Numbered from the stretch's first letter, positions 44,267 to 52,735 are shown. The stretch: 64,000 nucleotides of DNA from Sphingomonas trueperi (GCF_011927635.1 NZ_JAATJB010000011.1:62001-126000); one strand, 5' to 3'. Translations and numbers: made by a program. Notes: generated from the sequence alone by a model not told the origin.

Positions 44267-44755
44267 TCAGGCCGACGGCATCGTCTCCGCCCACCAGGAC
44301 GGACCCTGCTCGAATTCGCCATCGAGCTTCACCATCGGCCCATCAGGCGTATCGGCGACATAGGGATTGATGAGCGGCATCAGCGTGGTCTTCATCCGCT
44401 TCTGCTCTCCCGCGACGCGGCCCCTTCGTTCCAGAAGGTCCTCGAGCCACTCAAGATCGTCGAGCATGGCGACGACGCCGCGGCCCGCAAGGCAGAAGTA
44501 GATGCAGCGCTGGAAGTCGTCAGCACCATCGTTCGCGAGGATCGCTGCCAGCTTCAGCTTGCCACCGGGCACGCCTTCATGGACCCAGCTGACCGCCTCG
44601 CGCAGCTCACGGACGGAATAATAGGCGTCCTCGACGTCGATGCCGATCGCGGCGTTCGCGATCATCCTTCGCGTCGGTCGGTTGTCGGCATCCAGCGCCG
44701 CGTCCCGCAGCGTGATGTCGAGGTCGAACCGTTCTCTGAATCTGGCGGCCGCCAT
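44267..44755 (-). CDS. Hypothetical protein, divergent from the DpdA-like gene
   Basis: A 162-aa acidic protein (MAAARFRERFDLDITLRD...) with no family recognised. It is predicted mostly helical, soluble, and has a single CxxxC-like pair (QRCIYFCLAGRG). Its start is 87 bp from the DpdA-like start on the opposite strand, and a LexA-type box lies in that gap. It converges on the thermonuclease gene with a 3-bp gap. Function cannot be assigned. Confidence 0.6.
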   Translation of the reverse strand: MAAARFRERFDLDITLRDAALDADNRPTRRMIANAAIGIDVEDAYYSVRELREAVSWVHEGVPGGKLKLAAILANDGADDFQRCIYFCLAGRGVVAMLDDLEWLEDLLERRGRVAGEQKRMKTTLMPLINPYVADTPDGPMVKLDGEFEQGPSWWAETMPSA

Positions 44756-44776
44756 GGCAAATCTCCTGCGACCGGG

Positions 44777-44791
44777 AACGTAACGTGAACA
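44777..44791. promoter_or_regulatory. LexA-type (SOS) box
   Basis: GAAC-GTAACGT-GAAC, the direct-repeat form GAAC-N7-GAAC (complement GTTC-N7-GTTC) known for alphaproteobacterial LexA. It is embedded in GGGAAC-N15-GTTCCC (44775-44801) between two divergent genes and could control either or both. Confidence 0.6.
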
Positions 44792-44841
44792 ATAGTTCCC
44801 GTCAACCGCGTCGTCTCCCCACCATTCAGAAGGCGCAATCG

Positions 44842-45855
44842 ATGGATATCGAGATCATCGTCGGGCTTCCGCACCTTGGCGCCGGTCCGATCCTCAGGCG
44901 AGCCTGCACGCTGCGGCAGCCCACGCTGATCTCCGCGAACTGTCTGTCGCGCTGGTCAGACCGGCGCGGCTGGCGCGAATGGACGGGCTGGCGGCTCGAT
45001 CAGCTTCGAAACGCACGAGGCCTGGCGTCGCTCTGCCTCGATTCCGGTGGGTTCGTCGCAGCGGCCCGCTATGGCGGCTTCCCATGGTCGCTGGCGGACT
45101 ATGTCTCGCTTGCAGCTGCCTATCCCTTCAGATGGTGGGCGAGCGCCGACTATTGCGTCGAGGCCGAGATCGCCGCCGACCGAGAGGAGGTCATCGACCG
45201 GCTCGCCCGGACGATCCGCGCCAACCGCGATTGCCGCAGGCTCGCCGAGGACCAAGGCAACGCCGATACCTTGATCCCGGTGATCCAGGGCCGGCGGCCG
45301 ACCGACTATGAGCGGTGCGTCGACGCCCTCTGGGGCTCGCTCCGGCCTGGGGCGCTTATTGGCGTCGGAAGCATGTGCCGGCGCGACATCCATGGACCGG
45401 AAGGTCTCATCGCTGTCGTCGATCACCTCGACCAGATCCTGCCGATTGGTGTCCGGCTCCATGCCTTCGGCGTGAAGGGGACAGCGCTGCCATTCTTGCT
45501 TCCGTTCCGCCACAGGATCGCTTCGATCGACAGCCAGGCCTATGGGATCAGCGCGCGACGGGCGGCCCACACTGCCCGCACCCCCAAGACGGACGAGTTC
45601 GTCGCCGATCACCTGGAGCGTTGGGTGGCGGGCCAGCAGCGCAGGCTGAGCTTGCCGCCACAGCGGCTGCCCCAGCAGCTCCACGCCGAGCGGGAGAACC
45701 CTCCGTCCGATCCTTGGGAAGCGGCGATTGCGCGAGCCCGTTCGGAAATCCGTGACCTCATCGAGTCCGGCGATCTCGACCATGACGAGATTACCGCAGC
45801 CTGGGTCGAGCAATGGGCCGCTGACATCCACCGAAGGCAAGCCGCCGAGCAATGA
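44842..45855 (+). CDS. DpdA-like tRNA-guanine transglycosylase homologue
   Basis: A 337-aa TIM-barrel protein of the queuine-tRNA-ribosyltransferase superfamily, of the short type related to DpdA, which inserts 7-deazaguanine bases into DNA. Visible motifs: LCLDSGGFVAAARYGGF with the putative catalytic Asp67, VIQGRRPTDYERCVD, IGVGSMCRRDIHG, LHAFGVKGTALP and SIDSQAYGISARR with the second Asp (about 230). The C-terminal zinc site of classical tRNA enzymes is not seen. The ATG at 44842 is preferred over 44785, which overlaps the LexA-type box. No preQ0 synthesis genes are in the window. Confidence 0.75.
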   Translation: MDIEIIVGLPHLGAGPILRRACTLRQPTLISANCLSRWSDRRGWREWTGWRLDQLRNARGLASLCLDSGGFVAAARYGGFPWSLADYVSLAAAYPFRWWASADYCVEAEIAADREEVIDRLARTIRANRDCRRLAEDQGNADTLIPVIQGRRPTDYERCVDALWGSLRPGALIGVGSMCRRDIHGPEGLIAVVDHLDQILPIGVRLHAFGVKGTALPFLLPFRHRIASIDSQAYGISARRAAHTARTPKTDEFVADHLERWVAGQQRRLSLPPQRLPQQLHAERENPPSDPWEAAIARARSEIRDLIESGDLDHDEITAAWVEQWAADIHRRQAAEQ

Positions 45856-45893
45856 AGAGGGGAGGGGGAAGGGCAGGGTTGAGCATCAGGCTC
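45854..45893 (+). repeat. Purine-rich tract and short palindrome before the PRTRC cassette
   Basis: GAAGAGGGGAGGGGGAAGGG begins at 45854, overlapping the DpdA-like stop, followed by GAGC-N5-GCTC (45881-45893). The PRTRC ParB start is 62 bp on. Confidence 0.55.
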
Positions 45894-45954
45894 GACGGAA
45901 AGAAGGCGCGCACCCGCGAAGGAGGCGCGACGCCAATCCCGAAGGAGACCCGCC

Positions 45955-47595
45955 TTGACCCCATCGCATCCGAATGCAGCCACGACGCTGTCGCTCTCCA
46001 AGATCATGCTTGGATACAATCCACGTCGCTATTTCGACCGAAAGAAGCACGAGGACCTGGTCGCGTCGTTCCGGCTGCGCGGCATGCTTCAGCCGATGCT
46101 TCTCCGCCCGGCAGCCGACGTCGACGACACCTACGTCGTTGTCGCGGGAGGCCGCAGGTATCGGGCCGCCCTCGAGGCTTTCGGTCCAGAAGGGGAGGTG
46201 CCCGTCGTCATCCGCGAGATGACCGACCAGGAAGCGCTGGAAGCGGCGATCGACGAGAACGACAATCGCGACGATGCGTCGGAGACGGAGCAGGCGGACG
46301 CCGCCGTTCGGGTTCTCGCCGCCTGCCAGAATGATCGCGCCGAGGCGGCGCGGCGGCTCGGCTGGTCCCAGGCCAAATTCGACCGCCGCCTCGCCCTCGC
46401 GAATCTCTCCGACGCCGTGAAACTCGCGCTCGATGAGCGCCGCATCAAGGTCGGCCATGCCGAGCTGCTCGCTGCCATTCCGGCGGACAAGCAGGACAAG
46501 GCTCTCGACACGATCACCGCTTCCGGTCTCGACGTCGGCAAGACGCGCGATCTCTTGATGCGCGTCACGCAGGATCTAGCCAACGCCTGCTTCGACAAGA
46601 CCGAATGCATGGCCTGCCCGTTCAACTCCGGAACGCAACGAGCCCTCTTCGAAACCCATGTCGATGAAGGCCATTGCACCAATCCCGGTTGCTTCCAGCT
46701 CAAGACCGAAGCAGTCGAGAGGGCGCAGATCGAGGCCCAGGAGCGCGCTGCGGCTGCGGCACAGGCCGAGGCCGCCGATCGGCAAGCTGACGGTGGCGAA
46801 GGGGAAGCTGCTCCCGACGCGGACGAGCTGGCAAATACCGACGACGATGGCGACGGTGCAGCCTCGCGTCCAGGGGTTCGAGCGACCGCGGTCGCAGCCA
46901 ATCGGTCGTCGTCCGGCGCGATCGTCAAGCCGGCCGCCCGGGCTGACGGTGCGACCGTCTCCGTCAAATCGATCGCCGGCCGCACCGCCGACCTTCGGGA
47001 GGCGACCTGGCGAACGGCGCTTGCCCGGGGCCTCGCCGATAATCCCTCCCATGCGCATGCTGCGATCCTCGTCGCCGGCCTGACGGGTACGCTCGCGCAG
47101 ATCAAGCCGGCCACCTTGACGTCCCGCGCCGGGCTGCTGGTCAGCCCTTCGTTTCCCGACCTGAGCTTCGGAGAGAAGATCGAGGGGATCCGCGCGCTTT
47201 CGGACGCGCAGGCAGCGACCGCCCTTGCCGCGATCGCAGCGGCCTATGCGCGCGACGTGCAGTCGTTCGCGCATGTCGCCGACCTTGCCCGGGCGTTCGC
47301 AATCGACATCCGGCACGGCTGGCGTGTCGATCGATCCTTCCTGGAGCGGTACACAAAGGACGAGCTCAAATTCATCGCTCAGGAGTGCGGCCTCATCGCG
47401 CACTTGGGCGAGAAGGCGTTCGCGAAGCTGCTCGCTTCCAAGAAGGCCGACCTCGTCGCCGGGATGCTCAACGCGGTCGGCTTCGATTGGACCGGCCGCC
47501 TGCCGAGCGGCATGACCCTCGACGGCAAATACGGGCCTCCTCCGGCTCCTCTTCGCGCCGAAACCGACCGCGGTGTTTCCGCGATCGCGGCCTGA
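45955..47595 (+). CDS. PRTRC system ParB family protein
   Basis: A 546-aa ParB-type protein with a TTG start after GAAGGAGA. The N-domain (SKIMLGYNPRRYFDRKKHEDLVASF; VVVAGGRRYRAALEAF; NDNRDDASETEQA) is followed by HTH (DRAEAARRLGWSQAKFDRRLALANL), a cysteine cluster that could bind metal (CFDKTECMACPFNSG; CTNPGCFQLK), a low-complexity acidic linker and a conserved C-terminal domain. This is the marker protein of the PRTRC (ParB-related, ThiF-related) cassette. Its DNA target and function are not known. Confidence 0.93.
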   Translation: MTPSHPNAATTLSLSKIMLGYNPRRYFDRKKHEDLVASFRLRGMLQPMLLRPAADVDDTYVVVAGGRRYRAALEAFGPEGEVPVVIREMTDQEALEAAIDENDNRDDASETEQADAAVRVLAACQNDRAEAARRLGWSQAKFDRRLALANLSDAVKLALDERRIKVGHAELLAAIPADKQDKALDTITASGLDVGKTRDLLMRVTQDLANACFDKTECMACPFNSGTQRALFETHVDEGHCTNPGCFQLKTEAVERAQIEAQERAAAAAQAEAADRQADGGEGEAAPDADELANTDDDGDGAASRPGVRATAVAANRSSSGAIVKPAARADGATVSVKSIAGRTADLREATWRTALARGLADNPSHAHAAILVAGLTGTLAQIKPATLTSRAGLLVSPSFPDLSFGEKIEGIRALSDAQAATALAAIAAAYARDVQSFAHVADLARAFAIDIRHGWRVDRSFLERYTKDELKFIAQECGLIAHLGEKAFAKLLASKKADLVAGMLNAVGFDWTGRLPSGMTLDGKYGPPPAPLRAETDRGVSAIAA

Positions 47596-47631
47596 CGGCC
47601 CTCACTCCCTCCGAAATAAGGACTGACAATC

Positions 47632-48063
47632 ATGCTGATCGCAAGTCTCTTGCCGTTGCTCGGCCGCTACTCGCTTGGATTCGACCTCGTCGCGGGTCCG
47701 GGCGAGACCGTTACGTTGACCGTCATCCCTCGCGCAACGGAGGGCAAAGCCCAGCGCCTCGAGACGGGAGAGCTGCGGCCGATCTCGATCACGGCGACGG
47801 CAGCGGAGATCGACATCGAACTCGCCAAGGGGGCAGACGGCGCGCTCGGCCAGCTCATCGCTTCGCGCAAAACGCTCGCCGAGCAGATTTCCGAGCAGCG
47901 CGAGGCGGCCGAGGCCGCACGCGCGGCATCGGCGGAAGCGGCCAAGGCGAAAGCCGCCTCCACGGCGCCGCGACCGTCCCCGACGAGCAGCTCGCCGGCC
48001 ACGCCGCCTCCGGGCTCGCCTCCGGCCGATGCCAAGTCGGACGAACCCGCCAGCCTCTGGTGA
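47632..48063 (+). CDS. PRTRC system protein E
   Basis: A 143-aa protein. The N-terminal half (LIASLLPLLGRYSLGFDLVAG, then GETVTLTVIPRATEG) is the conserved PRTRC-E domain; the C-terminal half is an Ala/Pro/Ser-rich coil and linker. It starts 36 bp after PRTRC ParB. Role unknown; no catalytic motif is visible. Confidence 0.88.
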   Translation: MLIASLLPLLGRYSLGFDLVAGPGETVTLTVIPRATEGKAQRLETGELRPISITATAAEIDIELAKGADGALGQLIASRKTLAEQISEQREAAEAARAASAEAAKAKAASTAPRPSPTSSSPATPPPGSPPADAKSDEPASLW

Positions 48064-48103
48064 GCACCTCGAGCCCCTGTCCAACGCCAAGGAGTACGCC
48101 CCA

Positions 48104-48310
48104 ATGCAGATCAACCAGCTTGACCGCGCCTATCGATATGACGGCATCGATCTCCCGGTTCCGCCGCATCTCGCCCACGACCCGCAGGCTCTGCGAGCCT
48201 ATCACGCAACGCTCTACCCGGCGATCCTCAACGCCGAGACGGTCGACGTTGGCGTGACCGGCGGCGTCCACGTCACCGAGTACCGCCGCGCCGTCGGCAC
48301 CAAGGGTTGA
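48104..48310 (+). CDS. PRTRC system protein C (predicted ubiquitin-like fold)
   Basis: A 68-aa protein (MQINQLDRAYRYDGIDLPVPPH ... VGTKG) after AAGGAG. Size and position fit PRTRC protein C, which to my knowledge falls within the prokaryotic ubiquitin-like (Prok_Ub) group. The C-terminus is Thr-Lys-Gly rather than Gly-Gly, so if it is a modifier its conjugation chemistry or processing differs from MoaD/ThiS. It lies between proteins E and F. Confidence 0.85.
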   Translation: MQINQLDRAYRYDGIDLPVPPHLAHDPQALRAYHATLYPAILNAETVDVGVTGGVHVTEYRRAVGTKG

Positions 48311-48382
48311 TCGTGCCCCGCCGCCACGGCGGAGCCATCCCCGCCGCACCGCGCAAGACGCTTCTCGAATGGATCGAGTTCG

Positions 48383-49474
48383 ATGATGGCAACGCAACCG
48401 GCATCTCCCAGCCTTCCTGCAGCATCCAGGCCCGGGCCCTCCATGCGCAGCTCGCGCTCGAGCCCACTCACCGAAGCCACTCCCCCGAGCCCCTTCAGCC
48501 ACCAGCAAGCCTCCGACTTCCGCCGCTCGGCTGATCTCGCGGGCCGATCGGTTGAGATCTCGCCGGACATACCACGAACCTTCGACCAGCCTCTTGCACG
48601 ACACCATAAGCTGATCGGGCGTTGGGTGGCGTCGCGCGAGAAGGCGACGAGACGATATTCCCGCTGCGAGGCGCGACGGCGCATCGAGCATGTTTTCATC
48701 TCTGCCGCTGGCGAGGCGCTGCGTCCGATCGATCTCGCCGAGCTTCGCGTGGTCGTGCTCAACGGCGAGTCCGAGGGAGCGCCGGCGATCGTGATCATCT
48801 GCGAGAGCATCGGCCAACTGGATCTCGGATGGATCGAGACCAGCGAGGCGCCGATCGCCTGGCGCGCGGCTGCCTACGTGGCGCTCGAGCAGACCCTGGG
48901 GGCTGCCCTGCCGATCTTCGGCTACCAGGATCTCTTCGACGAAATATCCAATTACTATTGGGACGGCGAGACCGACGATGACGCCGCCCGCCAGTGCCTC
49001 ATCAACTATCACGGCGCAGATCCCGGCGACCTCGACGAAGTCGCCCTGCCGTCGACCATGGAGGCCAAGAAGCCCGCATGGATGATCGCGGCGAATGCAG
49101 CGCCGCTGGCGAAGCTGCCTCTCGACCTTCGCAAGGCACTACGCGAACTCCGCAGCGCTCACGACGCGCTTCGGCTCCTGCCGGGAGATTGCAACGCCTG
49201 GCACTTCGACGGGCAAATTCTCTACGAATATGTTCCCGGCCTTGAGGAATGTTCGACGCTGCCCCCGTTGACGCTCGTGCCGGTCGAGTTCTTCGCGGCC
49301 GAGGTGGACGATGTCGGACGCCACGGCATGGAATACGGCTTCATGGATGTCGCGGGGATCTGTCCGCTCTCCGAGGCCGCGCACGTCGAGCGATGGTTCG
49401 CGTCGCTGCGGACCGGCGCTCACTTCCTGCTCGCTGCGCAGCAGCTGATCCAGCTCGATCCCGACAAATTGTGA
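48383..49474 (+). CDS. PRTRC system protein F
   Basis: A 363-aa protein placed as PRTRC-F by order and by conserved segments WIETSEAPIAWRAAAYVALE, DLFDEISNYYWDGETDDDAA and AHVERWFASLRTGAHFLLAAQ. The first 40 residues are Ser/Pro-rich and poorly conserved, and the true start is unclear (the gap from protein C is 72 bp and another frame is open across it). No enzyme motif recognised. Ends 7 bp before protein B. Confidence 0.85.
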   Translation: MMATQPASPSLPAASRPGPSMRSSRSSPLTEATPPSPFSHQQASDFRRSADLAGRSVEISPDIPRTFDQPLARHHKLIGRWVASREKATRRYSRCEARRRIEHVFISAAGEALRPIDLAELRVVVLNGESEGAPAIVIICESIGQLDLGWIETSEAPIAWRAAAYVALEQTLGAALPIFGYQDLFDEISNYYWDGETDDDAARQCLINYHGADPGDLDEVALPSTMEAKKPAWMIAANAAPLAKLPLDLRKALRELRSAHDALRLLPGDCNAWHFDGQILYEYVPGLEECSTLPPLTLVPVEFFAAEVDDVGRHGMEYGFMDVAGICPLSEAAHVERWFASLRTGAHFLLAAQQLIQLDPDKL

Positions 49475-49481
49475 GGCCCCC

Positions 49482-50309
49482 ATGCCGGACCATAGCGCCC
49501 ATTTCGAAGCCACCGCCGGAGGCATGGTGCTCACCAACGCCATCCTCCTGTACCGCACCGAGACCCCCCGCGGACTCGATCCCCACCGCGCCCCCAGGCA
49601 GGATGGACATGCCTTCGCCAGCATCCATCATGTCGAGCATGGCGGCGAAGGCGGGCCGACGATCGCCGCCGGCACGCCGCTGACCCGCGCCCACCTTCGC
49701 CAATGGACCGAGGCGCTCGGGCGCGCAGCGCCGCCTCAGATCCTTCCCCACAATGTGCTGGTTGCCCATCGCGACATGCTCGCCTGGTGGACGCCCGAGC
49801 AGGTCCGCCCGGCTTATTTCGATCTGTCCACACCGCCGGCCGGCCTGCGCGTTCTCGCGCAACGGACGATCCGGCCCGTTCCGTATCCCGCCCAGCTGTT
49901 CGTGGCGACGCCGCGCCGGCTCGGGGTCTATGCACTCGCCGAAAATGAGCGCCCCTCGGCGACCACGCGGGTGCTCCACTCGCCGGTCCTCAACGTCTTC
50001 GTCGATGGCTCTCTCTGCTGGGGGAACATCCCGAGGCCGCGCACGCTGGACGTCGCGGCCATCCCCGACTTCGAGCGGGCGCTGTTCGATTCCTGGTCGA
50101 CGCACCCCAATCCCGGGCAGGAGCTGACCGTCACCGGCAAGGGTGGCCTGCTGAAGCTCTGGGACGACCTTGCGGCGCGCCAGGCGACGCGCTTCCCGGT
50201 GAGGCGCCTCCGGCCGTTCACCGGCACGAGCCAGCGACCTCCATCGAGAAAGGCCAACGCCGAACCGATGACGCTCGAGCGGCTGATCGCTGAAGGCGCG
50301 GCGTCATGA
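49482..50309 (+). CDS. PRTRC system protein B (predicted E2-like)
   Basis: A 275-aa protein. The segment SPVLNVFVDGSLCWGNIPRP, with Cys179, closely parallels the active-site stretch of ubiquitin-conjugating E2 enzymes (HPNV..DG.IC). To my knowledge the family is covered by the prokaryotic E2 (Prok-E2_D) profile. If so, it would receive the modifier from the ThiF E1-like protein as a thioester. Its stop overlaps the protein A start (ATGA 50306-50309), coupling the two. Confidence 0.88.
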   Translation: MPDHSAHFEATAGGMVLTNAILLYRTETPRGLDPHRAPRQDGHAFASIHHVEHGGEGGPTIAAGTPLTRAHLRQWTEALGRAAPPQILPHNVLVAHRDMLAWWTPEQVRPAYFDLSTPPAGLRVLAQRTIRPVPYPAQLFVATPRRLGVYALAENERPSATTRVLHSPVLNVFVDGSLCWGNIPRPRTLDVAAIPDFERALFDSWSTHPNPGQELTVTGKGGLLKLWDDLAARQATRFPVRRLRPFTGTSQRPPSRKANAEPMTLERLIAEGAAS

Positions 50310-50965
50310 CCGTCCTCGCCGACGATCCGACCGCGGCCGCCATTCTCGCAGCGGCGCCCTGTTATCCGGTTCCGCCGGTCGGTCGGTCCCCCGCGATCGA
50401 CGCGGTACGCGCCTCCCGCACAAGCCAATGTCTCGCGGTCGGGAGGGACGGAGTCATGCTCATCGTGCGACGGCCATGGCTCGAGCTCGACATTCCCGTC
50501 ACGCCGCCGTTTCCCGCCTACCTGCCTTATGGGAGCGTCGGCGAGCGCCGGGCGGAACTACGCTGCGGGCTAATGCCCCGCGAACTGCTCGGCCGGATTC
50601 TCGATCACTTCCGAGCGGCCTTGCCCAACGAAGCTGCCGCCTTCGTCCTGTGGAACGAGAATGAGCGAAGCTTCTCGATCCACTACCCCCAGATCGACGA
50701 TGCCACTCCGTCCCGCGTGACCTATCGGTCCCCGATTCTGGCGCCCGACCAACATCTCATCTGCGACATCCACAGTCATGCGCATGGCGCGGCATTCTTC
50801 AGCGCGACGGACGATGCCGACGACGCGCACTCCACCAAGATCGCGCTGGTGCTCGGCCGTCTTGGTCAACCGGAAGGACCCGCCATCGCTTCGCGATTGT
50901 GCGCCGGCGGGATGTTCCTGCCGCTGCCGCGCAGCCCGTTTTCAGGAGACGACGATGCAGCCTGA
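50306..50965 (+). CDS. PRTRC system protein A (JAMM/MPN metalloprotease-like)
   Basis: A 219-aa protein with a full JAMM zinc motif: HSH at residues 156-158, seven residues, then Ser166 and Asp169 (HSHAHGAAFFSATDD). JAMM proteins cleave isopeptide or C-terminal peptide bonds of ubiquitin-like modifiers. It overlaps protein B by 4 bp and the ThiF gene by 11 bp. It is the deconjugating or maturation enzyme in the predicted pathway; the substrate is presumably protein C or a conjugate. Confidence 0.9.
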   Translation: MTVLADDPTAAAILAAAPCYPVPPVGRSPAIDAVRASRTSQCLAVGRDGVMLIVRRPWLELDIPVTPPFPAYLPYGSVGERRAELRCGLMPRELLGRILDHFRAALPNEAAAFVLWNENERSFSIHYPQIDDATPSRVTYRSPILAPDQHLICDIHSHAHGAAFFSATDDADDAHSTKIALVLGRLGQPEGPAIASRLCAGGMFLPLPRSPFSGDDDAA

Positions 50966-51758
50966 CATCCCCAATCGCCACTATCTTCCTGCCGGCTTCG
51001 ACAATCGCGCGATCAAGGTCCTTCTAGTCGGCTGCGGCGGAAATGGCGCGCAGATGCTGATGGGACTGGCTTCGCTCGAGACAGCGCTACGCGCGATCTC
51101 CACCCGGTCGCTCCAGGTCACCGTCGTCGATGACGACGTCGTCAGCGAAGCCAATCTCGGCCGGCAACCCTTCTACCGATGCGACCTCGGCGCTTCCAAG
51201 GCCCGCACGCTCGTCGAGCGGATCAATCTCGCGCACGGCCTTTGCTGGCGAGCCGTCCATGGCCGCGCTCCCGAAGCGGTCAAGATCGCCGACGTGGATA
51301 TCCTCATCAGCTGCGTCGACACCGCTTCCGCGCGCCGCGCCCTCGGCGCCGATCTGGCGAATGGGAAGCCCGTGCCCGCCTACTGGATGGACCTCGGCAA
51401 CCGCGCCGGAGACGGGCAGTTCCTGATCGGGTCGCCTCGCCGCTCCACCGCCCACGACCGGCGGCGCCTCCCGACCGTCGTCGAATATTTCCCCGAGATC
51501 GCCGACGAAACGGAGCCCGACGACGATGCGCCGTCCTGCTCGGTGGCCGAGGCGCTCGAACGGCAGTCGCTTTTCGTCAACCGCGTCCTGGCAAGCCACG
51601 CTCTGGCGCTGCTGTTCGACCTCGTCGGGCGCGGGTCGATCGGCCACGCTGGTGGCTTCATCAACCTCGTTCGCGGGCAATGCGTCCCGATCCCGCTTCC
51701 CGCGGTCGAGGAGGCGCAGGATCAGCTCGTATCGGCCGCGCTGCCCGGACCCGCGTGA
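50955..51758 (+). CDS. PRTRC system ThiF-family (E1-like) protein
   Basis: A 267-aa E1-superfamily adenylating protein. The nucleotide loop VLLVGCGGNGAQML (residues 22-35), the DDD segment (VVDDDVVSEANLGRQPFY, with Asn and Arg finger) and a catalytic Cys195 (DAPSCSVAEALERQSLFVNR) are all present. E1-like proteins adenylate the C-terminus of ubiquitin-like proteins and form a thioester. The ATG at 50955 follows CAGGAG and lies inside the end of protein A. It is the last core gene of the cassette. Confidence 0.92.
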   Translation: MQPDIPNRHYLPAGFDNRAIKVLLVGCGGNGAQMLMGLASLETALRAISTRSLQVTVVDDDVVSEANLGRQPFYRCDLGASKARTLVERINLAHGLCWRAVHGRAPEAVKIADVDILISCVDTASARRALGADLANGKPVPAYWMDLGNRAGDGQFLIGSPRRSTAHDRRRLPTVVEYFPEIADETEPDDDAPSCSVAEALERQSLFVNRVLASHALALLFDLVGRGSIGHAGGFINLVRGQCVPIPLPAVEEAQDQLVSAALPGPA

Positions 51759-52021
51759 TGGGCGCTCGATCCTCCAGGGCCGAGGTGCGCAACCCCGTTC
51801 TTGCCCTGCCGGCGGTCGCCCGGCTCCGGGCGCTCAGTCCGGAGGCGCGCCTCGCGCTGCTGTCCGTGCTGCTCGACATCCAAAGCGAAGCCCGGCTGCG
51901 CGCCGAACGGAGCTGGCAGAGCCGCAAGCCGCCGGTTGCCGCATACTGGGCCGCCTGCGGTGTCTATGCCGGTCACATCGCGCGCGCGATCGGCCCCGGG
52001 CCAGGGCGTCGGCGCGGCTGA
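51758..52021 (+). CDS. Small protein coupled to PRTRC ThiF
   Basis: An 87-aa basic protein (MGARSSRAEVRNPVLALPAVARL...) whose ATG overlaps the ThiF stop (TGATG). It is helical with RLRALSPEARLALLSVLL and a Trp/Tyr-containing C-terminal helix. A similar small protein often follows PRTRC ThiF genes, but no function is known. Confidence 0.65.
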   Translation: MGARSSRAEVRNPVLALPAVARLRALSPEARLALLSVLLDIQSEARLRAERSWQSRKPPVAAYWAACGVYAGHIARAIGPGPGRRRG

Positions 52022-52033
52022 CCGCCAGGAAAA

Positions 52034-52054
52034 GAAGAGGGGGAAGGGGAGGGG
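52034..52054 (+). repeat. Purine-rich tract after the PRTRC cassette
   Basis: GAAGAGGGGGAAGGGGAGGG starts at 52034, 13 bp after the small PRTRC-linked gene and 37 bp before the next start. Confidence 0.5.
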
Positions 52055-52090
52055 CGAGCGGACGTGCGCTTTAGCCCGGAGAACCTCCCC

Positions 52091-52735
52091 ATGCACTACG
52101 ATGTCGCGATGCGCCACCAGCAGGCGCTCGATCCCAGCGCGCTGACCACGATGGCAGCCACCCTCCACGCGATCGGTGCCGCCATCACCGACTGCCGCAA
52201 CGCGGGCAAGGACCCCGAGATCGACGCGGCGGTCATCCTTCTCGCCCGCCACCTCGGGACTGTCTGCGAACGCCGCCCGGACGACATGGCGCTGCGCCGC
52301 AACTGCTTGGACCAGATCGCCGAGATCCGGCGCCACCCTGTCCTGCGGACCCTCGCTTGTCGTGGTGTCGCCTACGACGAGGCTGCCAAACGCACCTTTC
52401 ACAGCGAGGGGCGCATTGCCATGCGCCGGCTCGCCGAGGCCCTTGGGCTGGAGGCCGATAGCTACGAGGTCCGCTCCAACAAGGGTGGTCCGGCTGTCTC
52501 GGGCGAGATCACCCTCCACGGCGAGGAGGTGTACGTCCACCTCAGCCTGGGCGCGATGGGGGCCGGCCGCGAAATCCTGTTCCGGCGCTGCAGGGGGCGC
52601 AAGGACTATACCGGCGAGCGCAACCACTTTGCCTCGATCGCCGAATTGCTGGCCCCAGACCGCTTCGCCGACCGGCTCCGCCGCGAACTCGCGCTCTCGC
52701 CGCCGGTCCGGCAGTCCGAGCGCCTCTTCGCCTGA
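52091..52735 (+). CDS. Conserved plasmid hypothetical protein
   Basis: A 214-aa protein from the ATG at 52091 (GGAG 9 nt upstream; GTG 52064 is an alternative). The N-terminal half is helical; the C-terminal half is a compact beta-rich domain: GPAVSGEITLHGEEVYVHLSLGAM and GREILFRRCRGRKDYTGERN, then a FADRLRREL helix. I recognise it only as a common plasmid protein. No catalytic motif can be named. It starts a new gene run after the PRTRC cassette. Confidence 0.7.
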   Translation: MHYDVAMRHQQALDPSALTTMAATLHAIGAAITDCRNAGKDPEIDAAVILLARHLGTVCERRPDDMALRRNCLDQIAEIRRHPVLRTLACRGVAYDEAAKRTFHSEGRIAMRRLAEALGLEADSYEVRSNKGGPAVSGEITLHGEEVYVHLSLGAMGAGREILFRRCRGRKDYTGERNHFASIAELLAPDRFADRLRRELALSPPVRQSERLFA

